From Phormidesmis priestleyi (GTDB lineage: Bacteria; Cyanobacteriota; Cyanobacteriia; Phormidesmidales; Phormidesmidaceae), in NCBI GenBank assembly GCA_003242115.1, contig QBMP01000019.1:5151-28255 (forward strand): a stretch of 23,105 bases of DNA, written 5' to 3'. Positions 1-7,985 of this stretch are shown here, in pieces. The notes beneath the pieces were generated by a model. The model made no database searches and was not told where the DNA came from. It saw only the letters and a program-made list of their open reading frames with translations. Within the stretch, counting starts at the first letter, position 1. Each line of letters begins with the position of its first letter. The position numbers and the translations under genes are program-made.

Positions 1-104
1 TCTCAGCAGCCTTTATTACCCCGTTAGATTCGATCATTGAGATTGACTACTAGAGTAATCACTGAGATATTAAGGTAATTTCATAATCTTAAAACTCGGG
101 CTTT

Positions 105-2738
105 ATGATGCGCGCTAACCGTTCTACCCTTGTTAAGCTGTGCTTGCTAACAGCGCTTGCCGTGCCGGTTCAGCGAGCTGCTATGGCCAGCACACAGCCG
201 CGTAGCTCCGTTTACAAAGGAGAGCCTAGCCCCGCAGTAGAAGAATTTTTGGCAGTTGCGACTAGCTCAGATGGCGAACAGGCGATCGCTGATGTGCGCG
301 AGGTTGAAACCGCTGCCGTTGCTCAAATAGCAGACCCCAAACCCACCGCCACTACCGCTGATGGCAAACTGACGGCCCGCACCGACGATGAAAACTTAGC
401 TGTGATTGAAGACGCTAGTGGCACCTTAGTAGCAGGGCCGCTCACTGGCGCAGGCGGCGCAGTTACCGCACTAGCCTTCAGTGAAGACGGCAAAACCTTA
501 GTCACCGGCACCAATACTGGCAAAGTTCGCTACTGGGGCATTGACGGTAATCCCAAAGGAGAAGCCTTTCAGGTCGTTATCGGGGGCGACAACACCATTA
601 CCGATCTTGAGTTTCAAGGCAACGATAAGCTATATGCCGCCGGAAGCCAGGGCAGAAGCGGTTTTTGGGGCCTAGACGGACTCTCTTACGGGGAAGGTAC
701 CGCCGTTGCCGCTGAGACAGGTGCAGGCGCAAGCTCAACAGCCAGCGGAGCAACCTCTCCGCTGTGGTGGCTGTTACCGCTTTTGGCGTTAGGCGCTGGT
801 GGACTTTGGCTGCTAAGCAGGCGCAGCAAAACCGCCGAAGTTGAACCCAAGCGACAAACCGCACCGACGGCTACTGTGCCACCGCCCGTAGGCGATCCAG
901 CCACTGATCGCGAGGTCTCAAACCGGGCTCAATCGGTGATTTCTACTGATCGAGTAGCTGACGAATCTCGAGCTATTCCACCTAGCGAACCGATCACCGC
1001 AGCGTCATTAGATCCTCTGCCGGTAGGGCTTCCTGGCCTCGAACCCGAACCGACTGCCTACGAATCAACTGCCTATGAATCGACTGATCTAGAATCCCCT
1101 GAGTTAGAAGGCACTAATTTCGATCTTTCAACACCGGCAGTACTGGGCGGATCTGCCCTGGGCGGCATTGCCGTGGGCGCAATCGGGCTAGATGCAGGCG
1201 TAGAATCTGATAGCGATGAGGATGAGGAATGGGATGACAACCTCGATCTCACTTTGGATGATACACCGATAGAAGCGATAAAGACGATAGAGAGCGAGCC
1301 AGCGCCAGCAGCTGATGAACCAGCGCTTTCTCTCACCACAGCCAATGCCGCAATGGCTGAACCTGAAGACTTTTGGGCCACTGGCACCGAACCGACTCGC
1401 GACACTGTAATTGCCGATCTGGCCGATATTTCAGCCCCGGAAGTAGCGCTGACGATTGAGCCGACCCGCGAAACCATCATTGGCGATCGCACGGTGATTT
1501 TTGATGGAGCCGCCGCGTCGATGCCTTTGGGCGCGGTAGCCGCTGGCTTAAGCGCTGGAGCCGTAGCCCGAATTGCGCTTGAAGACTCACAGAGCGACTC
1601 ACCCGATGGCGTCAAATTTACTGAAGATGAACCCCTTATGAGCCAAGATGACTTGAGCAGCGCATCAGAAACCGAGCCAGTTATCGAACCGGCCATCGAA
1701 TCGGCGATCGCACCGTTAGGAATGCCTACATTCACGGTAGAGGAGTTAGCTTCTGTCGATGACGGATTGCCTGATCTGCCCGATGGCTACGGAGACAGCA
1801 GACTGGTGCTGCTGCCTCGCGATCCCAAATGGGCCTATGCCTACTGGGATATCTCAAATGAGCATAAAGAAGCCTTGCGCCAGCAGGGCGGACAGCAGCT
1901 GATGCTGAGGCTCTATGACGTGACCGATATTGACCAGTCAAGTCAGTCGCCCCACAGTGTGCAGGAGTATGGGTGTCATGAGATGGCCCGCTCCTGGTAT
2001 GTGGAAATTCCGGTGAGCGATCGCGACTACACCGCCGAAATTGGCTACCTCACCGCCGATGATCACTGGCTACTGCTAGCGCGTTCAGCCTCAGTTCGAG
2101 TACCGCCCATTTATCCTTCGGCTTGGGTCAAAGATCGCTTTGTTACCGTTGACTGGAATCAAGCGCTGGCAGAACAGACAGTTGCTGATTTGGGTCGCCC
2201 GGATGAGGATGCTCGTAGCGAGGTCAGCGATCGCGCCACCCCCGAATTCCCCCCTGTTTCTGATGCTCTTTTGGCCATCACCCAAGAACAACAGACCGCT
2301 ATGCGAGTGGCAGGTTCTCTGTTTGGCTCTATGCACCAACTGCCGCCCGGTGCCCTTTCAGACTCTGGGATGGCATCAGGCCAAGTGTCTAGCCTCAATC
2401 TTTCTGGGCTCACCATGTCAGGGGTTGGTATGGGTTCCGGTGGGTTTGAACTACCGGAGCGATCGCGCAAATTCTGGCTCGTCGCCGATGCTGAGCTGAT
2501 TGTGTACGGCGCTACAGAACCCGATGCCACCTTGACTATTGGCGATCGCACCGTCCCGCTGAGTGCCGACGGCACCTTCCGCTTCCACATCAGCTTCCCC
2601 GATGGCAAGCTCGACTACCCGATTCGAGCGATCGCCGCCGATGGCGAACAGTCCCGCTCTGTCACCTTGAACTTTGAGCGCGACACGCCTGAGCGCAACA
2701 CCAACCCCAAAGCCGACGCCCAAGACGAATGGTTCTAG
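105..2738 (+). CDS. WD40-like / DUF4912 membrane-anchored protein
   Basis: An 877-aa protein. Residues 8-29 look like a signal peptide or anchor. Residues about 93-192 resemble two WD40-type blades, with 'VTALAFSEDGKTLVTG' and 'VRYWGIDG' typical of such repeats. A hydrophobic segment at 218-238 is followed by arginines, so the C-terminal part is probably cytoplasmic. Residues about 240-560 are acidic and low in complexity, with a repeated 'EPTRxTxIxD' element. Residues about 563-685 match the DUF4912 pattern ('LVLLPRDPKWAYAYWDIS'). Residues about 787-860 form a beta-rich Ig-like tail. DUF4912 proteins are common in cyanobacteria and their function is unknown to me. Tandem ATGs occur at 105 and 108, and I see no strong ribosome binding site. 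The next gene starts 56 bp downstream on the same strand, so cotranscription with the ABC importer is possible. The domain call is firm; the function is open. Confidence 0.85.
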   Translation: MMRANRSTLVKLCLLTALAVPVQRAAMASTQPRSSVYKGEPSPAVEEFLAVATSSDGEQAIADVREVETAAVAQIADPKPTATTADGKLTARTDDENLAVIEDASGTLVAGPLTGAGGAVTALAFSEDGKTLVTGTNTGKVRYWGIDGNPKGEAFQVVIGGDNTITDLEFQGNDKLYAAGSQGRSGFWGLDGLSYGEGTAVAAETGAGASSTASGATSPLWWLLPLLALGAGGLWLLSRRSKTAEVEPKRQTAPTATVPPPVGDPATDREVSNRAQSVISTDRVADESRAIPPSEPITAASLDPLPVGLPGLEPEPTAYESTAYESTDLESPELEGTNFDLSTPAVLGGSALGGIAVGAIGLDAGVESDSDEDEEWDDNLDLTLDDTPIEAIKTIESEPAPAADEPALSLTTANAAMAEPEDFWATGTEPTRDTVIADLADISAPEVALTIEPTRETIIGDRTVIFDGAAASMPLGAVAAGLSAGAVARIALEDSQSDSPDGVKFTEDEPLMSQDDLSSASETEPVIEPAIESAIAPLGMPTFTVEELASVDDGLPDLPDGYGDSRLVLLPRDPKWAYAYWDISNEHKEALRQQGGQQLMLRLYDVTDIDQSSQSPHSVQEYGCHEMARSWYVEIPVSDRDYTAEIGYLTADDHWLLLARSASVRVPPIYPSAWVKDRFVTVDWNQALAEQTVADLGRPDEDARSEVSDRATPEFPPVSDALLAITQEQQTAMRVAGSLFGSMHQLPPGALSDSGMASGQVSSLNLSGLTMSGVGMGSGGFELPERSRKFWLVADAELIVYGATEPDATLTIGDRTVPLSADGTFRFHISFPDGKLDYPIRAIAADGEQSRSVTLNFERDTPERNTNPKADAQDEWF

Positions 2739-2794
2739 CGCTTTCAGGTCAGCTTTGGTGAGATTTTTTCAGCTTTTTTCTAAAGGAAGTATTC

Positions 2795-3868
2795 ATGACC
2801 TATCTGCTCAGCAAAATTCGACGACGACAAGCGTTACAGATGTTAGCGGGCGCTTCGGGAGCCGCCTTGCTGCACGCCTGTAACGCTGCTAGCACCGATA
2901 AAGCCGCTAGCGAAGCGCCTGCCGCCGCCGATGAGACTGCTAGCTCAGCAGACAGCGCCATGTCGCTCACGCTTGGCACCATTTCTTGGATCGGCCAAGT
3001 CCCGATCTACATCGCTCAAGAAAAAGGCTTCTACAAAGAAGCCGGACTCGATTTCAACCTGCGCCTATTTGGCTCCGGCAGTGAATACATGTCCGCCTTT
3101 CTCACCAATCAGCTAGACGGTGTTTCCCCCGTTAGCTCTGAAGCCATCATCATGAAAGCTCAGGGCAAAGACTACAAAATTGTGCTCGTGCAGGATAACT
3201 CAGTCGGCGGCGACGGCATTTTGGCCAAAGACAGCATTAAAAGCATTGCCGACTTCAAGGGCAAAAAAGTTGCCGTTGATACCAGCGGCGTCAGCTATTT
3301 CTTCCTATTACAGGTGCTCAAAGAAGCCGGACTGAGCAAAGACGACATTACAGCTGTCAACACGGAGCCCGCTGCTGCTGCTGCCGCTTTTCAGGCCAAC
3401 AGCGTCGATATTGCCGTTACCTACGCCCCTTACCTCAAGCAGGCCGACGACGCCGTTGAAGATGGCCGCATTATCTATGACTCCGCTAAAATGCCGACTG
3501 CCATCACCGACCTCTATCTATTTGACACGGCTTACATAAAATCAAACCCCGAAGCCGTTCAGGCATTTGTGGACGCCACCTTGAAAGGGCTACAGTTTCT
3601 CAAAGACAACCCAGAAGAAGGCATTGCAATTGGCTCAAAAGCGCTAGAAGCCACCCCAGAAGACATCGCCGCCGATCTGCAAGGCATAAAGCTACCGGAT
3701 AAAGAAACCAATTTGAAAATGCTAGCGCAGCCTGAAGACGATCTTTTCTTGGCCAATTCTCTTGAAGAACTTGCGGCCTTTTTACTCAGCGAAGGCCAAA
3801 TTGAAACCAATCCAGGCGACTGGGCAACCGTCATCGATCCTCAATTTGTTGAAGCAGTCAAGCTGTAA
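2795..3868 (+). CDS. ABC transporter substrate-binding lipoprotein (NMT1/SsuA/TauA-like)
   Basis: A 357-aa periplasmic solute-binding protein. The N terminus has an RRR motif (residues 9-11, Tat-like), a hydrophobic stretch, and a lipobox ending in Cys29 (LHAC), so it is probably exported and lipid-anchored. The mature part reads like the NMT1/SsuA-type two-lobed fold: 'GTISWIGQVPIYIAQEKGFY' near the start, then 'DFKGKKVAVDTSGVS' and 'ITDLYLFDTAYI'. A ribosome binding site (AAAGGAAG, about 2782-2789) precedes the ATG. A permease and an ATPase of the same transporter class follow on the same strand. The class imports nitrate, sulfonates, taurine, bicarbonate or pyrimidine precursors; the sequence does not tell me which. 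Phased A-tracts and a strong terminator follow the stop codon. Confidence 0.9.
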   Translation: MTYLLSKIRRRQALQMLAGASGAALLHACNAASTDKAASEAPAAADETASSADSAMSLTLGTISWIGQVPIYIAQEKGFYKEAGLDFNLRLFGSGSEYMSAFLTNQLDGVSPVSSEAIIMKAQGKDYKIVLVQDNSVGGDGILAKDSIKSIADFKGKKVAVDTSGVSYFFLLQVLKEAGLSKDDITAVNTEPAAAAAAFQANSVDIAVTYAPYLKQADDAVEDGRIIYDSAKMPTAITDLYLFDTAYIKSNPEAVQAFVDATLKGLQFLKDNPEEGIAIGSKALEATPEDIAADLQGIKLPDKETNLKMLAQPEDDLFLANSLEELAAFLLSEGQIETNPGDWATVIDPQFVEAVKL

Positions 3869-3891
3869 ATTTAGTTACCCAACAGCCTGAG

Positions 3892-3951
3892 AAAAGCTTC
3901 AAACAAACCTGAAAACAGTCTCAAAACAGGTTAAAAACGGCTTCAAGAAAA
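3892..3951. repeat. Phased A-tracts (probable bent DNA)
   Basis: Just after the solute-binding protein stop codon, A-tracts of 3-5 bases begin at about 3892, 3901/3905, 3912, 3923, 3933 and 3948. The spacing is close to 10-11 bp. Such helical phasing is the classic pattern of intrinsically curved DNA. The repeats are degenerate, and I see no coding potential here. Confidence 0.5.
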
Positions 3952-3989
3952 CGCCCATACGTTCTTGAAAACCAAGCATATCAGTGCTT

Positions 3990-4027
3990 ATAGGTTCATC
4001 TATCGAGGTATAGATGAACCTATTTTT
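3990..4027 (+). terminator. Rho-independent terminator downstream of the solute-binding protein
   Basis: A perfect 14-bp stem pairs 3990-4003 with 4010-4023 around a 6-nt loop (CGAGGT), and the run TTTTT occupies 4023-4027. It lies 121 bp after the solute-binding protein stop and before the permease. It would therefore terminate the upstream transcript or attenuate read-through into the rest of the operon. Confidence 0.85.
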
Positions 4028-4137
4028 GATTATTTCTAAAGCCTGGGCAAAAGTCGGAATCTAGCCTTCTCATGAAGTAAAAAAAGCCGTAGAGTGTAAC
4101 CACTTAGACGAACATTAAGTTTTCATAGATAGTTTTC

Positions 4138-4181
4138 CTCAGACTTTGCCTAGACTCTACCCAGACTTTTCCTAGACTTTT
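4138..4181. repeat. Four 11-bp direct repeats in the permease leader
   Basis: The core AGACT recurs at 4141, 4152, 4163 and 4174, exactly 11 bp apart, with consensus CYMAGACTTTN. The array ends 9 bp before the permease GTG and just touches its GGAG ribosome binding site. Direct repeats one helical turn apart are typical of tandem transcription-factor sites. No factor can be named from the sequence. Confidence 0.6.
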
Positions 4182-4190
4182 GGAGTGTTC

Positions 4191-4358
4191 GTGAACCATT
4201 CAAAAAGACGTTACCTGAAGCCTTCGGTATTTTGGAGCATTCGCCAGGGGTTTCCGGGCTGGTTGCAGCCTGCTTTAGTCGCGGCATCTTTAGCCATACC
4301 GCTGCTACTTTGGAGCTTTTTAAGCTACGGGGGTGACGACGGGCATAACCATGCTTAG
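4191..4358 (+). pseudogene. N-terminal fragment of the ABC permease (frame broken)
   Basis: This 55-codon frame opens with GTG at 4191, 5 nt after GGAG (4182-4185), which is the only good ribosome binding site for the permease. It encodes a basic N terminus and one transmembrane helix ('LVAASLAIPLLLWSFLSYGG'), as expected for TM1 of an SsuC/TauC-type permease, then stops at TAG 4356-4358. The remainder of the permease is in another frame. The periplasmic linker that family members carry after TM1 (often with a PSP-type motif) is not found in either frame. This suggests a frameshifting deletion of some tens of bases, or a sequence error, near 4324-4340. Confidence 0.65.
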
Positions 4359-4974
4359 CGATGGCGACTTGATGGTAGATATTATCGCTAGCTCAGCGCG
4401 AGTGATGGCTGGGTTTATCTTCGCGGCGATTGTGGGCATTCCGGTCGGCATTGCAATGGGCACGTTTTACAGCATGGATAGCCTGCTGGGCGGATTTGTG
4501 CGCACCGCCCGCTATATGCCGATCGCTGCCTTTGTGCCCTTGATTATTATCTGGGCAGGCATTGATGAAGCTTCCAAGGTACTGATTATTTTCTTTGGCA
4601 TTGTGTTTTACAACGCGACGATGATTGCCGATGCGGTCAAGTTCATTCCCAATGAAACGCTCAACGTTGCCTATACGCTCGGTGCCACTCGGCGCGATGT
4701 GCTGGCTCGGGTAATTTTACCGGCTACTTTACCTAATATTCTTGATACGCTGCGAGTCAATATTGCAGGCGCTTGGAACTTTTTGGTGCTCTCTGAGCTG
4801 ATTGCAGCTCAAAACGGGTTGGGGTTTACGATTGTGCGATCGCAGCGCTACCTCCAAACCGACAAAGCCATGTTCTGCATTCTGATAATTTGCGTGATTG
4901 GCCTGCTCACCGATTTTGCCTTCAAACTTGTTTTTCAGCTTTGCCTTCCCTGGGCTGAATCCAAAGTCAGCTAA
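4333..4974 (+). CDS. ABC transporter permease (SsuC/TauC-like), main body lacking TM1
   Basis: A 213-aa inner-membrane permease body of the BPD_transp_1 type. It begins at a GTG inside the upstream fragment, overlapping it by 26 nt. It opens with 'MLSDGDLMVDI', which matches the segment just before TM2 in family members. It has several hydrophobic helices and the ATPase-contacting EAA-like loop ('YTLGATRRDVLARVILP', about residues 116-132). TM1 and the following linker are missing from this frame, and family members are usually about 250-270 aa. The upstream frame stops within this gene, so translational coupling could yield two polypeptides. A disrupted gene is the simpler reading. The partner ATPase follows after 162 bp. 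Confidence 0.8.
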   Translation: MTTGITMLSDGDLMVDIIASSARVMAGFIFAAIVGIPVGIAMGTFYSMDSLLGGFVRTARYMPIAAFVPLIIIWAGIDEASKVLIIFFGIVFYNATMIADAVKFIPNETLNVAYTLGATRRDVLARVILPATLPNILDTLRVNIAGAWNFLVLSELIAAQNGLGFTIVRSQRYLQTDKAMFCILIICVIGLLTDFAFKLVFQLCLPWAESKVS

Positions 4975-5136
4975 CCGCACTTGCATCGCGATCGCTGGCT
5001 TAGCGGTCTCTTGTGTAACAGACGCGATCGCCGCAGGCGCCTAGCATTTGATCGATCCTTAGAATTTCTGGACGCTCAGAACTCGCAAGCTATTAGATCA
5101 AACTTCCAGCATTTAGGTAACCAAATCCACCGCCCT

Positions 5137-5931
5137 ATGCAAACTACGTTCCCGACGACGCTACCTCAGCGAATTGCCACGACTGCCGCCAAGCTCGAAA
5201 TTCGTAACATCGTCAAAGTTTTTAATAGCAGCAAGCAGCCAAAGCTAGCAGTCGATCATGTCAGCCTGGAGCTAGCGCCGAATGAATTTAGCTGCATTGT
5301 TGGGCCTTCAGGCTGCGGTAAGTCTACGCTGCTGAGCATTGCCGCCGGATTGATCAAAGCCACCTCTGGGCAAATTTTAGTCGATGGCATTCCGGTACCG
5401 GGGCCAGGGGCTGATCGCGGCATGGTGTTTCAGCACTACACGCTTTTTCCCTGGCTGTCGGTGGCTAATAATGTTGCTTTCGGGCTCAAGCTGAAAAAAA
5501 TGCCCAAAGCTGAGCAAAAAGCGCAGGTCGCCCACTATTTAGAAATTGTTGGGCTGAGCGGCAGTGCCAACGCTTATCCGAAAGAGCTGTCGGGCGGGAT
5601 GAAGCAACGGGTAGCTATAGCCCGCGCGCTGGCTAACGAGCCCGAAGTGCTGCTGATGGATGAGCCGTTTGGCGCACTCGATTCTCAAACCAAAGAGCAG
5701 CTACAGTCGTTTTTTCATGACCTTTGGGAGAAAACCCACATCACGGTACTGATGATTACCCACGATGTAGAAGAAGCCATTTTCCTCTCTCAGCGGGTAT
5801 ATGTGATGGATCGCAGCGGCAAAATGCGCGAAACGGTAGACATTGGCCTGCCTCAGCGCCGAGAGCTAGATATGAAGCTGACGCCTGAATTTCTAGCGTA
5901 TAAAAAAGCCATTATTCATATGCTGCGATAA
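5137..5931 (+). CDS. ABC transporter ATP-binding protein (SsuB/TauB/NrtD-like)
   Basis: A 264-aa ATPase that powers the importer. Walker A is GPSGCGKST (residues 56-64), the Q-loop Gln is at 99, the signature LSGGM is at 151-155, Walker B is VLLMDEP (171-177), and the switch His209 is in 'MITHDVEEA'. These are complete, so the ATPase looks functional even though the permease is broken. I chose ATG 5137 because homology-like sequence begins at 'KLEIRNIVKVF' and the length then suits the family. The frame stays open upstream to a TTG at 4981, but that part is arginine-rich and not family-like. No clear ribosome binding site precedes 5137, so the start is uncertain. The stop is 6 bp from the convergent Uma2-family gene. 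Confidence 0.9.
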   Translation: MQTTFPTTLPQRIATTAAKLEIRNIVKVFNSSKQPKLAVDHVSLELAPNEFSCIVGPSGCGKSTLLSIAAGLIKATSGQILVDGIPVPGPGADRGMVFQHYTLFPWLSVANNVAFGLKLKKMPKAEQKAQVAHYLEIVGLSGSANAYPKELSGGMKQRVAIARALANEPEVLLMDEPFGALDSQTKEQLQSFFHDLWEKTHITVLMITHDVEEAIFLSQRVYVMDRSGKMRETVDIGLPQRRELDMKLTPEFLAYKKAIIHMLR

Positions 5932-5937
5932 GGTGTT

Positions 5938-6573
5938 TTAAATCCGGGAGTTTTCACGAATCCATTCTCGGAATAGTCGAATTAAGGCATTTTCTCTAGT
6001 CGTTTTCTTCAATTCTAAAAATCGTTCCATATCGGTTGCAGTGACCTGAGGAAACGCAAAACTGCGATCGCACGGCTGATAGGTTTGAGCCTTTAACCAA
6101 TACATCATCAGCACTGCGCCGTCATAGCGCCACACTTCTGGAACCCCCAAAGCGGCATAAATGCTCAGGCGGTTGAGTGAGCTACTGCTCATGTCAATTT
6201 CGATTGCCAAGTCGGGCGGTGGGTCGATCAATAGATCAATCTGTTCCTTATCCCACACCGCCTGTTCGTTTTGAATGTAGTAGCACTGATCGGGTTCTAG
6301 ACCTCGCGCCAAATCCTCGCGATCGCAAGTCCGAGAACCCAAACTCCGCACCTCAATCCCCAACTCCTCCATCAACGTTTCCACCAACCGTCCGAGCAGC
6401 TTTTTATAGCTTTCATGAGGATCTAGCGGCATTTTAATTTCTAGTATCCCTTGATCGTAGGTCAAGCGCGTGGCAGGCTGCTGCTCAAAGTCTTTTAGGA
6501 GCGACTGATAGGTTTGCCAGCTAATATTTTTAAGGAGAACGCGATCAGGGCTTTGAATCAGAGTTCCGGTCAT
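5938..6573 (-). CDS. Uma2 family (DUF820) restriction-endonuclease-fold protein
   Basis: A 211-aa protein with the Uma2/DUF820 layout: an N-terminal 'MTGTLI..' lead, 'RLTYDQGILEIKMPLDPHE' at about residues 36-54, and the PD-(D/E)XK-like core 'PPPDLAIEIDMSSSS' at about 118-132, followed by 'YAALGVPEVWRYDG'. These proteins are very abundant in cyanobacteria, often in many copies, and their role is poorly known. The acidic residues in PPDLAIEID fit a nuclease active site. The gene is convergent with the ABC ATPase, with only 6 bp between the stops and no hairpin there. The ribosome binding site upstream of ATG 6573 is weak. Confidence 0.9.
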   Translation of the reverse strand: MTGTLIQSPDRVLLKNISWQTYQSLLKDFEQQPATRLTYDQGILEIKMPLDPHESYKKLLGRLVETLMEELGIEVRSLGSRTCDREDLARGLEPDQCYYIQNEQAVWDKEQIDLLIDPPPDLAIEIDMSSSSLNRLSIYAALGVPEVWRYDGAVLMMYWLKAQTYQPCDRSFAFPQVTATDMERFLELKKTTRENALIRLFREWIRENSRI

Positions 6574-6763
6574 GGTTCTGCCAAGACAGATGAGGTCATT
6601 GACATTCTATCTAACTGTAAGCGGAGCCTCTCTCGGCTGCCGTCGCTGACCAATCAATTAACCCAACAAACCCAGTCAAATCAGCGGCGAATGGCTCGCT
6701 AAAAGCTCTAACCAGGTTTGTCCAGTCCCTATAAATGCACTCAAAGGCATCAAGCACTAGCCC

Positions 6764-7756
6764 TTAGACCGTTGCTGGCTGCTTAATTTGAGTCAGCCTA
6801 TCAGCCAAAAGCTGCTCTAGCTCTTCTAGGGCTTTAGTGAAGCCTTCAATCCCTTCAGCTAGCTTTGCAGTCGCCATCCGATCCGCTGCGTGCATCTCGT
6901 CAAAGGTGGCTTTGTCGATGGTTTTCTTTTCGATGTCTAAATTCTGGGCGTTTTCAGGGCACAGCTTGCGCGGCAGTTTGCCGTCCGTTTCAGCAAGAGG
7001 CTCTAGCAGCTTCGGCGAAATCGTCAGTAAATCGCAGCCTGCTAGCTCTTTGATTTCGTCGATATTGCGGAAGCTAGCGCCCATGATTTCGGTCTTGTAG
7101 CCAAACTTTTTGTAGTAGTTGTAGATCTCGGTGACCGAGAGCACGCCCGGATCTTCTGAAGGCGGATAGCTGTCACGGCCCGTGTCTTGTTTGTGCCAGT
7201 CGAGAATGCGACCGACAAAAGGTGAGATCAAGGTGACGCCTGCCTCGGCGCAAGCTATAGCCTGATGCAGGCCAAATAATAGCGTCAGGTTGCAGTGAAT
7301 GCCTTCTTTTTCAAGGATTTCAGCGGCTTTGATGCCCTCCCAAGTTGAGGCAATTTTGACAAGGATGCGATCGCGACTGACCCCAGCCGCCTCATACTCT
7401 GCAATCAAATCTCTGGCGGTGGCTAAGGTGCCTTCGGTATCGTACGAAAGCCGAGCATCCACCTCAGTCGAAACTCGACCGGGAATAATCTCCAAAATTC
7501 GCTTACCAAAGGCCACTGCCAAATGCTTAAACGCTTCCATCGCCACATCTTTATCAATGGCATCTGTCCCTAGGCCGTCCATCGCCTGCTGCAACGTTTC
7601 ATCAACAATGCTCTGGTACTGAGGCAACCCGGCCGCAGCCGTAATCAGCGAAGGGTTCGTCGTTGTATCTTGCGGCGTGAAGGCTTCAATCGCACCAATG
7701 TCGCCAGTATCGGCAACGACAACGGTCATTTCTTTTAACTGGGATAGCAAACTCAT
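6764..7756 (-). CDS. tal: Transaldolase
   Basis: A 330-aa enzyme of the TalB class. It transfers a dihydroxyacetone unit between sugar phosphates (sedoheptulose-7-P plus glyceraldehyde-3-P to erythrose-4-P plus fructose-6-P) in the oxidative pentose phosphate pathway, in the cytoplasm. The signature 'DTTTNPSLI' is at residues 30-38. The Schiff-base lysine is Lys134 in '[13 protein letters not shown]'. 'EIMGASFRN' is the phosphate-site region. The length is normal for the class, without the extra C-terminal domain that I recall in some cyanobacterial transaldolases. A good ribosome binding site (AAGGA) precedes ATG 7756. The gene is 229 bp downstream of nblS and probably has its own promoter. 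Confidence 0.97.
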   Translation of the reverse strand: MSLLSQLKEMTVVVADTGDIGAIEAFTPQDTTTNPSLITAAAGLPQYQSIVDETLQQAMDGLGTDAIDKDVAMEAFKHLAVAFGKRILEIIPGRVSTEVDARLSYDTEGTLATARDLIAEYEAAGVSRDRILVKIASTWEGIKAAEILEKEGIHCNLTLLFGLHQAIACAEAGVTLISPFVGRILDWHKQDTGRDSYPPSEDPGVLSVTEIYNYYKKFGYKTEIMGASFRNIDEIKELAGCDLLTISPKLLEPLAETDGKLPRKLCPENAQNLDIEKKTIDKATFDEMHAADRMATAKLAEGIEGFTKALEELEQLLADRLTQIKQPATV

Positions 7757-7936
7757 AGGTATCCTTGAGGGAAATTACTTGAATAAGTACGGTTTCGCTT
7801 ATTGTAATCAGCCTCGCCAAACTCAACCCCGCCCAAAAGTGTGGGGAAATACATAACCGTTCGCTCAGGGTTTGTGGTTAAGCCAGCGTTTTTTGGCCAA
7901 AGGCTTTATAAAGCAGGCGTTTCAGCAGGAGGCAGG

Positions 7937-7952
7937 GGCGGCGATCGCCGCC
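7937..7952. repeat. 16-bp perfect palindrome containing HIP1
   Basis: A perfect palindrome, GGCGGCGATCGCCGCC, has the HIP1 octamer at its centre. It lies in the nblS-tal intergenic region, 34 bp past the nblS stop. There is no T-run on either side, so it is not a convincing intrinsic terminator. Confidence 0.6.
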
Positions 7953-7985
7953 AAATCATCACAAAATCTATCGATTTTACGGTTC

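Noticed and set aside
1073..1735. Long minus-strand frame opposite the DUF4912 gene
   Set aside because: It is a shadow of a codon-biased gene: low-complexity Ser/Ala-rich product, with no start signals or domain.
4987..5030. HIP1 clusters as a special regulatory element
   Set aside because: GCGATCGC is abundant genome-wide in many cyanobacteria, so local pairs need no special explanation.
4981..5136. 52-residue N-terminal extension of the ABC ATPase from TTG
   Set aside because: It is arginine-rich, not family-like, and has no ribosome binding site. Two HIP1 sites and intergenic-looking sequence lie here.
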